A stretch of DNA of 64,000 nucleotides from JBPCNH01 sp051001455 (lineage in GTDB: Bacteria; Actinomycetota; CADDZG01; WHSQ01): assembly GCA_051001455.1 (NCBI GenBank), contig JBPCNH010000006.1:1-64000 (forward strand), given 5' to 3'. A program made the position numbers and the translations under genes. The notes under the pieces are model-generated. The model saw only the letters and a program-made list of their open reading frames with translations. It had not been told where the DNA came from and ran no database searches. The first letter of the stretch is position 1; every line of letters starts with the position of its first letter. This document shows positions 23,872 to 32,849 of this stretch, in pieces.

Positions 23872-25023
23872 TTAGCTCGAGCGTTCCGCGTGGGGGTAGT
23901 CCTCAGAGCGGTTCTGGAAGGACAGGATCTTTGGATTCTGGATCACACCATCACGGATCTCGATGGCCCGCTTGATGACCTCGTCCTCGTCCCAGGCCCC
24001 CGGACCGGCCATAACCGTCGGGATGTAGGGCAGCAGAGCCTCGGATATCTCCCATGTCGAGGAGTCCCACAGATAAGAAGGGCTGTGGTCGACCGCGTAG
24101 TAGTGGAGTGTGTCGTCCACCATGAAGACCGGGTCCTCGAAGCTCGTCGGGCGAGCCCATTCGAAGCCCATGCCCGTGTCGCATGAAACGTCGACGATCA
24201 TCGAGCCGGGACGGAAGAGCTTTACGTCGTCATGGCAGACGAACATATAGGGCGCGTCCGGGTCTTGCAGGACGCAGTTGACGACGATGTCGTGATCGGC
24301 GAGAGATCGCTCCAACGGGATCCGGTCGCCGTCTTCGGTCAAGACCACCAAGCGACTCGGGTCATGTTTGCTTGTGCCGTACTGCGCCATCGTCGTCGAA
24401 TGGATGGGCGACTCCACCGCGCTCGGCTCTCTGTGCGTCATGACCGTGACGTCGAGGATCCCCATTGCATTGAGAGCCGATACGGCACCACGGCCCGTCG
24501 CGCCGAAGCTGATGACGGCTGCCGTCATCTTCTTGCCGTATTCACCAGTGCGGCCGATGAGTTGAAGAGCCTGTAGGACAGAGCAGTATCCGGCGAGCTC
24601 GTTGTTCTTGTGGAAGACATGTACGCCATAGCTGCCGTCTGATTGCCAGTGGTTCATAGCCTCCCAGGCGATCAGCGTGAGTTTGTGGTCGATCGCGTGC
24701 TGGGTCAGCATCGGATCTTGGACACAGTGTGGCCAGCCCCAATGGGTCTGGCCGGGACGCAAGCGGGCGATGTCTTCAGGCAGAGGTTTTGGTAACAGGA
24801 TCACGTCGCATTCGTTGATCAGCTCGTCTTGCGAGCGCAGGCCCCCCACTAAGCTTTCGAGCTGTTCTTCGGTAGCGCCGAATCTGCTGCCGTAGTCTCT
24901 CTCTAGGAAGATCGAAGAGCACAGCTCCGGGTCGATCCGTTCGATGTGGTCGGGGTGCAGGGGCAAGCGGAATTCGTTCTCCTTGAGCGACGTTCCGAAT
25001 ATGCCAAGTTTCAGGTGACCCAT
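23872..25023 (-). CDS. Alanine dehydrogenase/PNT-family protein, N5-(carboxyethyl)ornithine synthase-like
   Basis: 383 residues. The N-terminal domain opens GIFGTSLKENEFRLPLHPDHI, matching the KENE-x-R-x-x-L-x-P-x-H signature of the Ala-DH/transhydrogenase/CEOS family. The Rossmann domain contains VISFGATGRGAVSALNAMG and VDVSCDTGMGFEWARPT. N5-(carboxyethyl)ornithine synthase is the closest type I recall (NADP-dependent reductive condensation of pyruvate and ornithine). A different opine-type substrate is equally possible. GAGGAG lies 4 bases before the ATG. Confidence 0.78.
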   Translation of the reverse strand: MGHLKLGIFGTSLKENEFRLPLHPDHIERIDPELCSSIFLERDYGSRFGATEEQLESLVGGLRSQDELINECDVILLPKPLPEDIARLRPGQTHWGWPHCVQDPMLTQHAIDHKLTLIAWEAMNHWQSDGSYGVHVFHKNNELAGYCSVLQALQLIGRTGEYGKKMTAAVISFGATGRGAVSALNAMGILDVTVMTHREPSAVESPIHSTTMAQYGTSKHDPSRLVVLTEDGDRIPLERSLADHDIVVNCVLQDPDAPYMFVCHDDVKLFRPGSMIVDVSCDTGMGFEWARPTSFEDPVFMVDDTLHYYAVDHSPSYLWDSSTWEISEALLPYIPTVMAGPGAWDEDEVIKRAIEIRDGVIQNPKILSFQNRSEDYPHAERSS

Positions 25024-25152
25024 CCAACTCCTCTTCTTCCCGCTATGTAGAGACTTTCTGGCACCATATCGGCCCTGCCTCGGCAGGCTGCGTCCTGCAC
25101 GGATCCGGCCTTATCCTGCGGCGGTCACGCTTATCGAGCTTGGAGGTTCATC

Positions 25153-25449
25153 GTGGAAACGGCGCTCGCCATCGGCGCAGCCGGATGGGGGATATTGATG
25201 GCGTTGTCGCCGGTGCTGCAGATCCGCCGCATCGTCGAGCGTCGTTCGTCCGAGGATGTTTCGATCGGCTACTTCTTGGTGCTGATAGTTGGATTCGTAC
25301 TCTGGCTGAGTTACGGGCTGTCCATCAACAACATGACGTTGGTAGTGCCGAACTCAGTTGCTTTTCTGGTTTCGGTGGTCACCGTTGTGATCGCTCTGCG
25401 ATTTCGTCCTAAAGACGGCCGTCCTACAGCGGGAGACCAAGGCGGCTGA
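25153..25449 (+). CDS. SemiSWEET-type sugar transporter
   Basis: 98 residues with three transmembrane helices and the MtN3/PQ-loop features (AAGWGILMALSPVLQIRRIVE with the Pro hinge, SSEDVSIGYF, and VPNSVAFLVSVV with the substrate-site Asn). SemiSWEETs dimerise to form a sugar uniporter. Start GTG 25153 follows TGGAGG by 6 bases. It converges with the beta-helix gene, 3 bp between stops. Confidence 0.9.
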   Translation: METALAIGAAGWGILMALSPVLQIRRIVERRSSEDVSIGYFLVLIVGFVLWLSYGLSINNMTLVVPNSVAFLVSVVTVVIALRFRPKDGRPTAGDQGG

Positions 25450-25452
25450 TGG

Positions 25453-27108
25453 CTAGGGCTCGCTGGGCGTATCGAAGAACGGACAACCCGGTGGGTCGCG
25501 CAAGAACTCGTCGTCCCTGTCGTAGAGCGCACAGGATGCGATAGACGCCGACTTATAGGGATTATTGGGCAAGCCTAAGGACCCACCCGAGTCACAATCG
25601 GGGAGCCCCGTGGGGTACATCGTGTTGGACGTGACGGTCCCCTTGGCAGCCTCGTTGTCCTGCCAGCAGTTGCCCTCGCCCTGATCGTCCCACCAGAAAT
25701 CCACCCCGTTGAGATTTTCTTTGCCCTTCGGTCCGAGGCTCAGCTGGTTCTTGAAGTACATGTTGTGGTGCGAGGTATCCCACGCCAGTGTGGGATCGAA
25801 CTCCTCGCGTATCGGCGCAGGGACGCTGAACAGCATGAAGCCGGCGCGCCAGTTGTCCCACACCTGGTTCTTCTCGAGCAGGTTCCAATTACCGCCGGCG
25901 ATCACCATCCCCGCTCCCACCGGTGCCGGAACGACGGGGCAGACGGTTCCCGACCACTTCGGCTCCCCGGGCTTGGGCTTGTAGCCGCGCTCGGCCGGAG
26001 GCTTGTCGCAGATGCCGGATTGCACGAACTCTTCGGTGTAGTTGTTGTTGTTGGAGTAGATCTTGTTGCGGGTGAACCAAGCGTGATCCTGAGGCAATCC
26101 CGGATGGCCCGCGAAGATCGAGTCGGTCACCACCCCGGTCTGGTTCTCGTAAAACTCGTTGTCGTGCGCGTACACCGAGTTCCCGGCGGTTCCCGAATAG
26201 CCGAGAGCGTTGTGATGGCTCTTGCAATCGAATATCTCGATCGCCCAGCGTTTCTTCTGCGTGTAGTCCTCGTCTCCGGAATTGACGTCCGATGCGGAGC
26301 CCGGATAGATGGTCGAATCTCCGTTGTTGTAACCCTCACAATTCTTGTAGACACCGTGATCGACGGCAAAGGTCAGGAACCCGTACTCATCGTTGTAACG
26401 GGAGACGACTCCATCGATGACGAACCCATCCGTCTCGAGCACATACAGAGCGTTGAATTCGAACAGCTCGATCGTGAAGTTCCTGAAATACACGCCGTCC
26501 GCTCGGTCCGCACGGATGCCGTTTAACTTCATCCACTGTCCGTCCCCTGTGAAGCCCCCCGTAATCAAGACGTCTTCAGGGTCCTCCCCGGTGCCTTCTA
26601 TCTGGAGGTCGCAGACGGGAGCGTTGCATTCACGCTTGTCGTCGTCTGGTTTTCTGTCACCGAAGACGCCGATCAGATTCTGCGCGTGCGGGCAGGTGAG
26701 CTGCTCCTCGTAAGTAAGCAGTGAACCCTCCTGGCCCACCTGCTCGGCGCACTTCGGCTGAGCTCGATAGGGCTTCTCTCTGTAGACCCCCGGCAGCACG
26801 TAGATCGTGCTGCCCCGCGTGACAACTGCGTTCACCGCGTCCTGGATGTTGTTGAAGCGGCATGTCCATAGGAGCTTCAGGTTGTCACTCCGGAGTTTCT
26901 TGTCGGAGATCTTCATGATGCTCCGCAGGCTGTCGTCGGTGCAGACGACGAGATTCGGTTCGGCGATCATGGGTCGATACTTAGGAACCTTGCCGCTGCC
27001 ATCGGGGAAAGCTGCCTCCCTTTCGGCATGCGCGAAAGCTATCCCTGGAGCGAAGAGCGTGCCGAGGAGTATCCCGACTACGGCGGTTCTCGAGGCCGAT
27101 AAGCGCAC
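25453..27108 (-). CDS. Secreted right-handed parallel beta-helix protein
   Basis: 551 residues with a signal peptide (MRLSASRTAVVGILLGTLF, cleavage near AFAHA). From ~85 on it shows beta-helix rungs rich in Asn and Asp (FNNIQDAVNAV, IYVLPGVYREKP, NTSHHNMYFKNQ-like turns), as in pectate-lyase/NosD-type folds. About ten Cys in the chain suggest extracellular disulfides. Carbohydrate binding or cleavage is possible, but I see no diagnostic catalytic set. AGGAGAG precedes the GTG start. Confidence 0.8.
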   Translation of the reverse strand: MRLSASRTAVVGILLGTLFAPGIAFAHAEREAAFPDGSGKVPKYRPMIAEPNLVVCTDDSLRSIMKISDKKLRSDNLKLLWTCRFNNIQDAVNAVVTRGSTIYVLPGVYREKPYRAQPKCAEQVGQEGSLLTYEEQLTCPHAQNLIGVFGDRKPDDDKRECNAPVCDLQIEGTGEDPEDVLITGGFTGDGQWMKLNGIRADRADGVYFRNFTIELFEFNALYVLETDGFVIDGVVSRYNDEYGFLTFAVDHGVYKNCEGYNNGDSTIYPGSASDVNSGDEDYTQKKRWAIEIFDCKSHHNALGYSGTAGNSVYAHDNEFYENQTGVVTDSIFAGHPGLPQDHAWFTRNKIYSNNNNYTEEFVQSGICDKPPAERGYKPKPGEPKWSGTVCPVVPAPVGAGMVIAGGNWNLLEKNQVWDNWRAGFMLFSVPAPIREEFDPTLAWDTSHHNMYFKNQLSLGPKGKENLNGVDFWWDDQGEGNCWQDNEAAKGTVTSNTMYPTGLPDCDSGGSLGLPNNPYKSASIASCALYDRDDEFLRDPPGCPFFDTPSEP

Positions 27109-27241
27109 GTGTCTCTCCTGGCCGGCTTGTTAGGGGCTATGTCGGACTTCGCCCGTTCTGCCCGGATCCCTGCCCTAAGCACGGATCCTATCGGTCTAGT
27201 TCGCCTGAGATTCCGACCCAGGGCGCCGCCCGGGTAGACGA

Positions 27242-28213
27242 TTACCAGGCGTAATCCTCAGGTGCGGTCTTGTGGCCCGGCCAGATGGTGTCGAGTTTCG
27301 AGAGGGTGTCCTCGTCGAACTCGATATCGAGAGCCCTCAGGTTCCCTTCCAATTGATCGAGGGTGCGAGGGCCCACGATCGGAGCGGTGACCGCAGGTTG
27401 ATGGAGCAACCAAGCGAGCCCCACAGCCGCCGGCTCGTGGCTCAGCTCGCTACATAGATCCTCGTAAGCCTGGATCTGGTCGCGGCATCGCTCGATCGCA
27501 TCCTTGGCGCGACCCTCGTAGCGCCGTTTGCCCTCCTTCTCCTTCTTCAGCACGCCTCCAAGCAACCCACCGTGCAGCGGGCTCCACGGGATGACTCCGA
27601 GGCCGAAGTCTTGGCATGCCGGCAAGACCTCTAGCTCCACAGCGCGGGTGACGAGGTTATAGATGGATTGCTCGGAGATGAGCCCCATGAAGTTGCGACG
27701 GGCTGCCACGCCTTGAGCCTTGGCGATATGCCAACCCGCGAAGTTGCTGGAGCCGACGTAAAGGATCTTTCCCTGAGCGCGCAGCGTTTCCATCGCTTCC
27801 CAGATCTCGTCCCACGGCGTTTTCCGATCGATGTGATGCATCTGGTAAAGGTCGATGTGGTCGGTTTGGAGCCGTTTCAACGAGGCATCGCAAGCGCGGC
27901 GGATGTTTCGAGCCGAAAGAAACGTGTCGTTCGGCCAGTCGCTCATCGATCCGTAGAGCTTGGTCGCGATCACGGTTCGGTCCCTACGACCCCCGCCTTG
28001 CGCGAACCACCGCCCGACGATCTGCTCGGTGACTCCCTTTCCCTTTTTCCACCCATAGACATTCGCCGTATCGAAGAAGTTGATGCCGAGCTCCTGAGCT
28101 CGATCCATGATGGCGTGGGAATCTTCTTCGGTGGTCTGCGGCCCGAAATTCATGGTGCCGAGACATAGAGGAGACACTTCGAGTCCACTGCGTCCAAGAT
28201 GCCGGTATTCCAT
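27242..28213 (-). CDS. Aldo/keto reductase
   Basis: 323-residue TIM-barrel NADPH-dependent oxidoreductase. The catalytic tetrad is visible: Asp and Tyr in NFFDTANVYG, the Lys in VIATKLYG and the His in LYQMHHID. The C-terminal cofactor loop is VGPRTLDQLEGNLRAL. It resembles the YghZ/Tas-like group, with EVSPLCLGTMNFG at the N-terminus. GGAGGAG precedes the ATG by 6 bases. The physiological substrate is unknown. Confidence 0.92.
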   Translation of the reverse strand: MEYRHLGRSGLEVSPLCLGTMNFGPQTTEEDSHAIMDRAQELGINFFDTANVYGWKKGKGVTEQIVGRWFAQGGGRRDRTVIATKLYGSMSDWPNDTFLSARNIRRACDASLKRLQTDHIDLYQMHHIDRKTPWDEIWEAMETLRAQGKILYVGSSNFAGWHIAKAQGVAARRNFMGLISEQSIYNLVTRAVELEVLPACQDFGLGVIPWSPLHGGLLGGVLKKEKEGKRRYEGRAKDAIERCRDQIQAYEDLCSELSHEPAAVGLAWLLHQPAVTAPIVGPRTLDQLEGNLRALDIEFDEDTLSKLDTIWPGHKTAPEDYAW

Positions 28214-28388
28214 TGGCGCTCCTCCACTTCGGTATCGGTAAGGACATCATTCCCCAAGTTCTTCGGAGGTATCCCGCAGGCGGCTTCGCTTCGCGACATG
28301 GGAGAGGGACGAGGACCCTGTCGGTTGTCCGGTACCGTGCGTGGCGTCACTGCGTAGTGGCCCCGGGGCGGCGAAGACGAGGAGCGAT

Positions 28389-28646
28389 ATGGAAGGCAAC
28401 ATGGGTTGGCTGTCGTGGATCGTTGTTGGGGGCATCATCGGACTGCTCGCCCGGGCGTTCCTTCCGGGCAGGGATCCCATCGGTTGTCTCGGCACGATCT
28501 TCATCGGAGTGGCGGGAGCGCTGCTCGGTGGAAAGCTTTGGGCCGAACTCTTCGGGAGGCAAGAGGGGATCGCGTGGATCGGCTCGATCCTGATGGCCAT
28601 GCTGTTGTTAGCCGTCTTCCGCAGCATCAGCTATCGCCGGAGATAG
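28389..28646 (+). CDS. GlsB/YeaQ/YmgE-type (transglycosylase-associated) small membrane protein
   Basis: 85 residues from ATG 28389 with GAGGAG 4 bases upstream. Three hydrophobic helices carry the family signature: WIVVGGIIGLLARAFLPGRD, GCLGTIFIGVAGALLGGKLW and the last helix before SYRRR. These small inner-membrane proteins accompany general stress responses, and their biochemical role is unsettled. It converges with the nickel transporter gene. Confidence 0.92.
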   Translation: MEGNMGWLSWIVVGGIIGLLARAFLPGRDPIGCLGTIFIGVAGALLGGKLWAELFGRQEGIAWIGSILMAMLLLAVFRSISYRRR

Positions 28647-28661
28647 GCGCCCCGGATCGAG

Positions 28662-29519
28662 TCACCCGCCGAACGGCCCCGGCAAGAGATCGTCGCGACC
28701 CAATAGGTAGAGCGTGCCAACGTAGAGGCTTAGGGACGCCGTGACTCCGGCCATGAATGCATGAGCGATCGGAGTACGCCTTCCTGTGATCGATCCCATC
28801 GTCGAAACGATGGCCAGGATCGTGTTGCCCACGAAGAGCCCGAGTACGAAGGCACCCAGGAGCACCGTTCCACCCAGATGACCGGCCATCCCGGCGGCGG
28901 TCGCGAAAAGCAGTATCTGCGTCGGAGTCTCGGCACCAACCCCGTGCAGCATCCCGATACCGAACGACGTCTTCGTGCCGTACTCGGTGAACGGATCCGG
29001 CGGCATCGGCACCAGGTGGCGATGCGGATGTACGTGAGTCACCGTCTTTACCCGCAGACCACCGTCGTCGCGTAACGCGTGTGAGTGCAGGTGGTGGCCC
29101 GGGAGATGAGCGTGCGTGTGTTCGATCTCTATCGATTCCTCCTCATCGCGCCGGAGCCACCTGAGCGCGGTCCGGACGCCCGCGATGGCGAGCATCCAGC
29201 GGCTGCGGACCTTGAAGGCGCGGCCGAAGCGCAGGGCGGAGTAGATGACGTACACCCCGAGCGCGACCAAAGTGGCGCCGATCAGCCGCCTCATGAAGGA
29301 GTCCAGTCCCGACGGGATGCTCTGACCGACCAGCACTGCTGCCGAGCCCAGGGCGACGACTACCAACGCATGTCCCGCGGCGTATGTCGTGGCGAGCCAG
29401 AAGGAGCGGCGCCGGTTGCTCTGCGAGCTGGTGATGTCCGTGATAGCGGCGATGTGATCGATATCGAAGCCATGGCGCAGCCCGGCGAGAAATACCGCCA
29501 CGATCACCCCTAGAGCCAC
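28662..29519 (-). CDS. NicO/HoxN-type nickel or cobalt transporter
   Basis: 285-residue membrane protein. The first helix carries the metal-selectivity motif as LAGLRHGFDIDHIAAI (HxxxDH), and a second conserved GIGMLHGVGAETPTQILL segment follows. Between helices lies a His-rich cytoplasmic loop (HTHAHLPGHHLHSH, then HVHPHRH), typical of Ni/Co permeases. It is last in the leftward run that starts at 32776; its start lies 3 bp after the preceding stop. Confidence 0.88.
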   Translation of the reverse strand: MALGVIVAVFLAGLRHGFDIDHIAAITDITSSQSNRRRSFWLATTYAAGHALVVVALGSAAVLVGQSIPSGLDSFMRRLIGATLVALGVYVIYSALRFGRAFKVRSRWMLAIAGVRTALRWLRRDEEESIEIEHTHAHLPGHHLHSHALRDDGGLRVKTVTHVHPHRHLVPMPPDPFTEYGTKTSFGIGMLHGVGAETPTQILLFATAAGMAGHLGGTVLLGAFVLGLFVGNTILAIVSTMGSITGRRTPIAHAFMAGVTASLSLYVGTLYLLGRDDLLPGPFGG

Positions 29520-29521
29520 AC

Positions 29522-30316
29522 CTATTGGGCGTCCCCTTTGTCCTCATCAACCTGCGGTTCTGATCCCGCCGACGCGGGTAGCCTTTGGGCGAGAACGCTT
29601 TGGATGTATTCGATGGATTCCTGCGGAGAGTCGGACACCTTGAAGAGATGCATGTCTTCCGGGGAGATCATGCCCTGGTCGATAGGGTTCTCCGTCAGCC
29701 AGTCGATGAGTCCTTGCCAGTAGTCGGATCCGAATAGCACAACGGGGAAGCGCAGCACCTTGCCCGTTTGGATCAACGTGAGTGCTTCGAAGAGTTCGTC
29801 GAAAGTGCCGAATCCGCCGGGAAAGACGACGAAGCCGTCCGCGTACTTGACGAACATCGTTTTGCGGACGAAGAAGTATTGGAAATCGATGCCGAGGTCT
29901 ACGTAGTCGTTCAGACCTTGCTCGAAAGGCAACTCGATGTTGCAGCCAACCGAGAACCCACCCGCTTCTTTGCAGCCGCGGTTGGCTGCCTCCATCAAAC
30001 CGGGGCCACCTCCGGTGATCACCGCGAATCCGGCACCCGCGAGTTCCGCTCCTACCTCCCGCGCCGCCTTGTAATAGGGATGATCCTCGTCTAGCCGAGC
30101 AGAACCGAAAACGCTGATCGCTCGTGGTACGCGCGCGAGGGTGTTGAACCCTTCTACGAATTCAGCTTGGATCCGAAGTACCCGCCACGGATCCGTGTCG
30201 GTGAATTCGACGTCGGGACGCTCGAGGAGAGCCGAGTCCTCGGTCCACTTATTGCCGCCGCGGATCTTGGTGCGCCCGCTTCGGATCCTGTCCTCGTCTC
30301 CACTCTTGTCGCTCAT
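29522..30316 (-). CDS. LOG-family (TIGR00730) Rossmann protein
   Basis: 264 residues from ATG 30316, which overlaps the stop of the DUF1611 gene as ATGA, so it is translationally coupled. The motifs GGGPGLMEAANRG and PGGFGTFDELFE are the nucleotide/phosphate signatures of the LOG/lysine-decarboxylase-like family, whose characterised members release free bases from nucleoside monophosphates (cytokinin riboside 5'-monophosphate phosphoribohydrolases). The charged N-terminal ~40 residues are an extension. The role in this operon is not obvious. Confidence 0.9.
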   Translation of the reverse strand: MSDKSGDEDRIRSGRTKIRGGNKWTEDSALLERPDVEFTDTDPWRVLRIQAEFVEGFNTLARVPRAISVFGSARLDEDHPYYKAAREVGAELAGAGFAVITGGGPGLMEAANRGCKEAGGFSVGCNIELPFEQGLNDYVDLGIDFQYFFVRKTMFVKYADGFVVFPGGFGTFDELFEALTLIQTGKVLRFPVVLFGSDYWQGLIDWLTENPIDQGMISPEDMHLFKVSDSPQESIEYIQSVLAQRLPASAGSEPQVDEDKGDAQ

Positions 30317-31368
30317 CGTGGTCCCAGGGTAGTTGACACCGCCTGCCACAGAACCGGCGCGCCGCCTCTCCATACGTCGGCCGCCGGGAGACCGGCTTCG
30401 TCTTCGATATCGGCTATCGCGGCCCGACTAGCCTCGTCGCCGAGCCCCCTACAGTTCACCGCGATCGCTGCGACCTTGCAGGGTCGTACGGCCGACGCGA
30501 GCTGCTCGTAGGTCTGGATCATCTCCGCCAGCGGGGGTAAGCGCGTGTAGGGAGGCTCCTCTATCGCTTCGCGTCCGGCCTGATGCACCAGCACCAGCGC
30601 CTCCGGCGCGCTCCCGTGTAAGAGTCCCAGAGTGACTCCGGAATAGGACGGGTGCCATAGCCCGCCTTGGCCTTCGACCAGCAGAACCTCCGACGCGGGA
30701 TCCGCCTCGAGGATCAACCGCTCCGCGGCACCCGATATGAAATCTGAGATCACCCGATCGACCGCTATCCCACGTCCGGCGATGAGGATCCCTGTCTGAC
30801 CGGTGGCTATGAATTCCGCGGTGACGCCACCGGCGGCAGCTGCCTCGACGAGCTCGAGCGCGGCTGTCATCTTCCCTACCGCGCAATCGCTGCCTACGGT
30901 TCCCACGATGCGTTGTGGAGCATCGAGAGCTTTGCCGGAGGACAGAGGGATGTCGTGGGGCACGGCACGCACGTCCCAGAGGGTTCCTCCCTGCTCTTCA
31001 GCTAATTTCACAAGCTCCGGTTCATCCCTGAGGAAGCGATGCAGACCGTTGGCTATCTCGAATCCATCGCGCAGTGCTTCTGTCAACCAGCCACGCCATT
31101 CGTCGGGTATCCACCCACCAGGAGTCGCGACGCCTAGTAGTAATGAATTCGCACCGAGTTCGATCGCTTCTTCCAGGGAGGCGACGACCGGAGCGCTGCT
31201 TCCCATCGTTGGAAGCACCTTGTCGAGCGTAGCGCCGGCATGTTCACGATCGAGAACGGCGACGACGGGATCACGTCCGTACTTGATCACCCCGTGTGCA
31301 GTCTTGGCGTTCCTCGTCGTGAGCCAGCCGTCGGCGAGCACGCACCAGCGCCGATCCACGTTCACCAC
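30313..31368 (-). CDS. DUF1611 protein, likely D-glutamate N-acetyltransferase (DgcN-like)
   Basis: 351 residues with the DUF1611 features: an N-terminal Rossmann-like domain (AKTAHGVIKYGRDPVVAVLD) and a P-loop-like GTVGSDCAVGKMT followed by GQTGILIAGRG and VEGQGGLWHPSYSG. In the described bacterial/archaeal D-glutamate pathway, a DUF1611 protein (DgcN) acetylates D-Glu and the adjacent enolase-superfamily enzyme (DgcA) racemises the product. The same gene pair occurs here with a 7-bp overlap to the epimerase gene. The assignment rests on this synteny and on family recall. Confidence 0.78.
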   Translation of the reverse strand: MVNVDRRWCVLADGWLTTRNAKTAHGVIKYGRDPVVAVLDREHAGATLDKVLPTMGSSAPVVASLEEAIELGANSLLLGVATPGGWIPDEWRGWLTEALRDGFEIANGLHRFLRDEPELVKLAEEQGGTLWDVRAVPHDIPLSSGKALDAPQRIVGTVGSDCAVGKMTAALELVEAAAAGGVTAEFIATGQTGILIAGRGIAVDRVISDFISGAAERLILEADPASEVLLVEGQGGLWHPSYSGVTLGLLHGSAPEALVLVHQAGREAIEEPPYTRLPPLAEMIQTYEQLASAVRPCKVAAIAVNCRGLGDEASRAAIADIEDEAGLPAADVWRGGAPVLWQAVSTTLGPR

Positions 31369-32375
31369 GGAAGACTCTCTATCCCCAGGCCGGGACCAGG
31401 GGGAAGTTCTAGACGACCGTCTCGGTATCGAACCCCCGGATGCGGATCTCGGGCCAGGAGCAGTGGCCCGTCCAAATCAACGAAGTCGCATAAGGACGCC
31501 ACGCTGGCGCCTGCCGTAGCAGCTATGCCGCTCTCGAGATCGCAGCCGATCATCACCCCTAGATCGTGGGCGCGTGCAGTGGCGATCGACTTCACGACTT
31601 CACGGATCCCTCCTGCCTTGCGGAGTTTCAGGTTGACACCATCAACGCGGCCTACCAAGCGGGCTACGTCATGCGCTCCGCCGACATCCTCGTCCGCGAA
31701 CACTGGGATCGGAGAGGCCTCGGTGACTCGCCGCAGACCTTCCAGGTCTCCCTTCGGTATGGGCTGTTCGCAGAGTTCGATATCGAAGGGGGCTAGGGAA
31801 GTTAGACGATCGATGGCGGTGTCTATGTCCCAACCTTCGTTGGCATCCACTCTGATCCGGCCGTCGAATACCGAGCGTATGGCCGCGACGGCTTCGACAT
31901 CTCCCTCGAATCCGACCTTCGTCTTGATGGCCGGGAAGTGACGGTGTTTCTCGGCCCGCCTCGCCATGCTGTCGGGATCGGTGATCGGGACCGTGATGCA
32001 GGTTGGTGGCGGCGCCGCGCGTCCCAGACCGAGCATCTCTCGAACCGAGACGCCGGCGATCTTTGCGGCGAGATCGTGCATCGCTATGTCCAGCGCCGCG
32101 CGCGCCGAGCCCGGTGGCAGCGATCGAGACAGCCCCTCCAGATCGAAAGGCCCATCAAGCTCCGAGAGATCCAACTCGAGGAGCTCCTTCACCACCGAGT
32201 CCGGGGTCTCGCCCCACCGGTCGTCGGGTGAGACCTCCCCAGATCCGAACTGTTCCTCGTACGAGACCTTTACGAAGACATTGGTGGCCTTCTCCCACGT
32301 GACGTGCGCGATCGAGAACGGCTCGGCGAGCGCGAGATCGATGACTTTGGTCTCTAGTTCGAGAACAGATCCCAC
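31362..32375 (-). CDS. Enolase-superfamily epimerase, likely N-acetyl-D-glutamate racemase (DgcA-like) or dipeptide epimerase
   Basis: 337 residues from GTG 32375. The MLE/enolase barrel is indicated by KTKVGF (acid/base Lys), RVDANEGW (metal Asp), ELCEQP (metal Glu), FADEDV (metal Asp) and NLKLRKAGG (second Lys). This is the L-Ala-D/L-Glu epimerase subgroup pattern. Pairing with a DUF1611 gene fits the DgcA role better than peptidoglycan dipeptide recycling, but both are possible. The long frame reaching 32621 overlaps the CsaA-like gene and is not a real extension. Confidence 0.83.
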   Translation of the reverse strand: MGSVLELETKVIDLALAEPFSIAHVTWEKATNVFVKVSYEEQFGSGEVSPDDRWGETPDSVVKELLELDLSELDGPFDLEGLSRSLPPGSARAALDIAMHDLAAKIAGVSVREMLGLGRAAPPPTCITVPITDPDSMARRAEKHRHFPAIKTKVGFEGDVEAVAAIRSVFDGRIRVDANEGWDIDTAIDRLTSLAPFDIELCEQPIPKGDLEGLRRVTEASPIPVFADEDVGGAHDVARLVGRVDGVNLKLRKAGGIREVVKSIATARAHDLGVMIGCDLESGIAATAGASVASLCDFVDLDGPLLLARDPHPGVRYRDGRLELPPGPGLGIESLPW

Positions 32376-32380
32376 AGCGA

Positions 32381-32776
32381 TCAGGCGATCGGCGCGCCGG
32401 GTTGCACGTCGTCCTCGAGTTGAAGCAAGCGGACCGTCCCGTCGGGATCGAGTGCTCCGAGCACCAGGAACTCGCTCTTGAAACCGGCGATGCGTCTGGT
32501 CCCGAGATTGATCGCCCCGACCACCAATCGCCCCTGCAGTTGCTCCTTCGAGTAGTTGGTGACCTTCGCGCTGGTTGTGAGCTCGCCCACGGCCGGTCCG
32601 AAGTCGACGGTCAGCTTCCATGACGGGTTGCGAGCCTCGGGGAAATCCTCCACTTTCGTGACCCTGCCTGCGCGCATGTCGACCGCGAAGAAACCGTCGG
32701 CGCCCACCTCGTCCTTCAGAGGAAGCTTCCCGGGCGCGTAGGGAAGATCGGCGGGATCGACCCGATGCTGTGTCAT
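32381..32776 (-). CDS. CsaA-like tRNA-binding (EMAP/OB-fold) protein
   Basis: 131 residues from ATG 32776. The OB-fold tRNA-binding signature is clear: FFAVDMRAGRVTKVEDFPEARNPSWK, VTNYSKEQLQGR, and RRIAGFKSEFLVLG. CsaA and YgjH proteins bind tRNA-like ligands, and CsaA has been described as having chaperone-like activity. The gene is the first of the leftward run ending with the nickel transporter. TAATTT lies 7 bp before the start, so it is probably leaderless. Confidence 0.88.
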   Translation of the reverse strand: MTQHRVDPADLPYAPGKLPLKDEVGADGFFAVDMRAGRVTKVEDFPEARNPSWKLTVDFGPAVGELTTSAKVTNYSKEQLQGRLVVGAINLGTRRIAGFKSEFLVLGALDPDGTVRLLQLEDDVQPGAPIA

Positions 32777-32783
32777 GCAGCTC

Positions 32784-32789
32784 AAATTA
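32784..32789 (-). promoter_or_regulatory. Leaderless-type -10 (TAATTT) for the CsaA-like operon
   Basis: Minus-strand TAATTT ends 7 bp before ATG 32776. It is the probable main promoter for the five leftward genes. Confidence 0.55.
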
Positions 32790-32837
32790 CCCGCTTCGGC
32801 CGATCCTTCATCGAACGGCCCATCGTGTGGCGGGCAA

Positions 32838-32843
32838 TATCCT
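32838..32843 (+). promoter_or_regulatory. Leaderless-type -10 (TATCCT) for mutM
   Basis: TATCCT ends 6 bp before the ATG at 32850. The AGGAG between them abuts the start and is too close to act as a ribosome site, favouring leaderless initiation. Confidence 0.55.
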
Positions 32844-32849
32844 CAGGAG

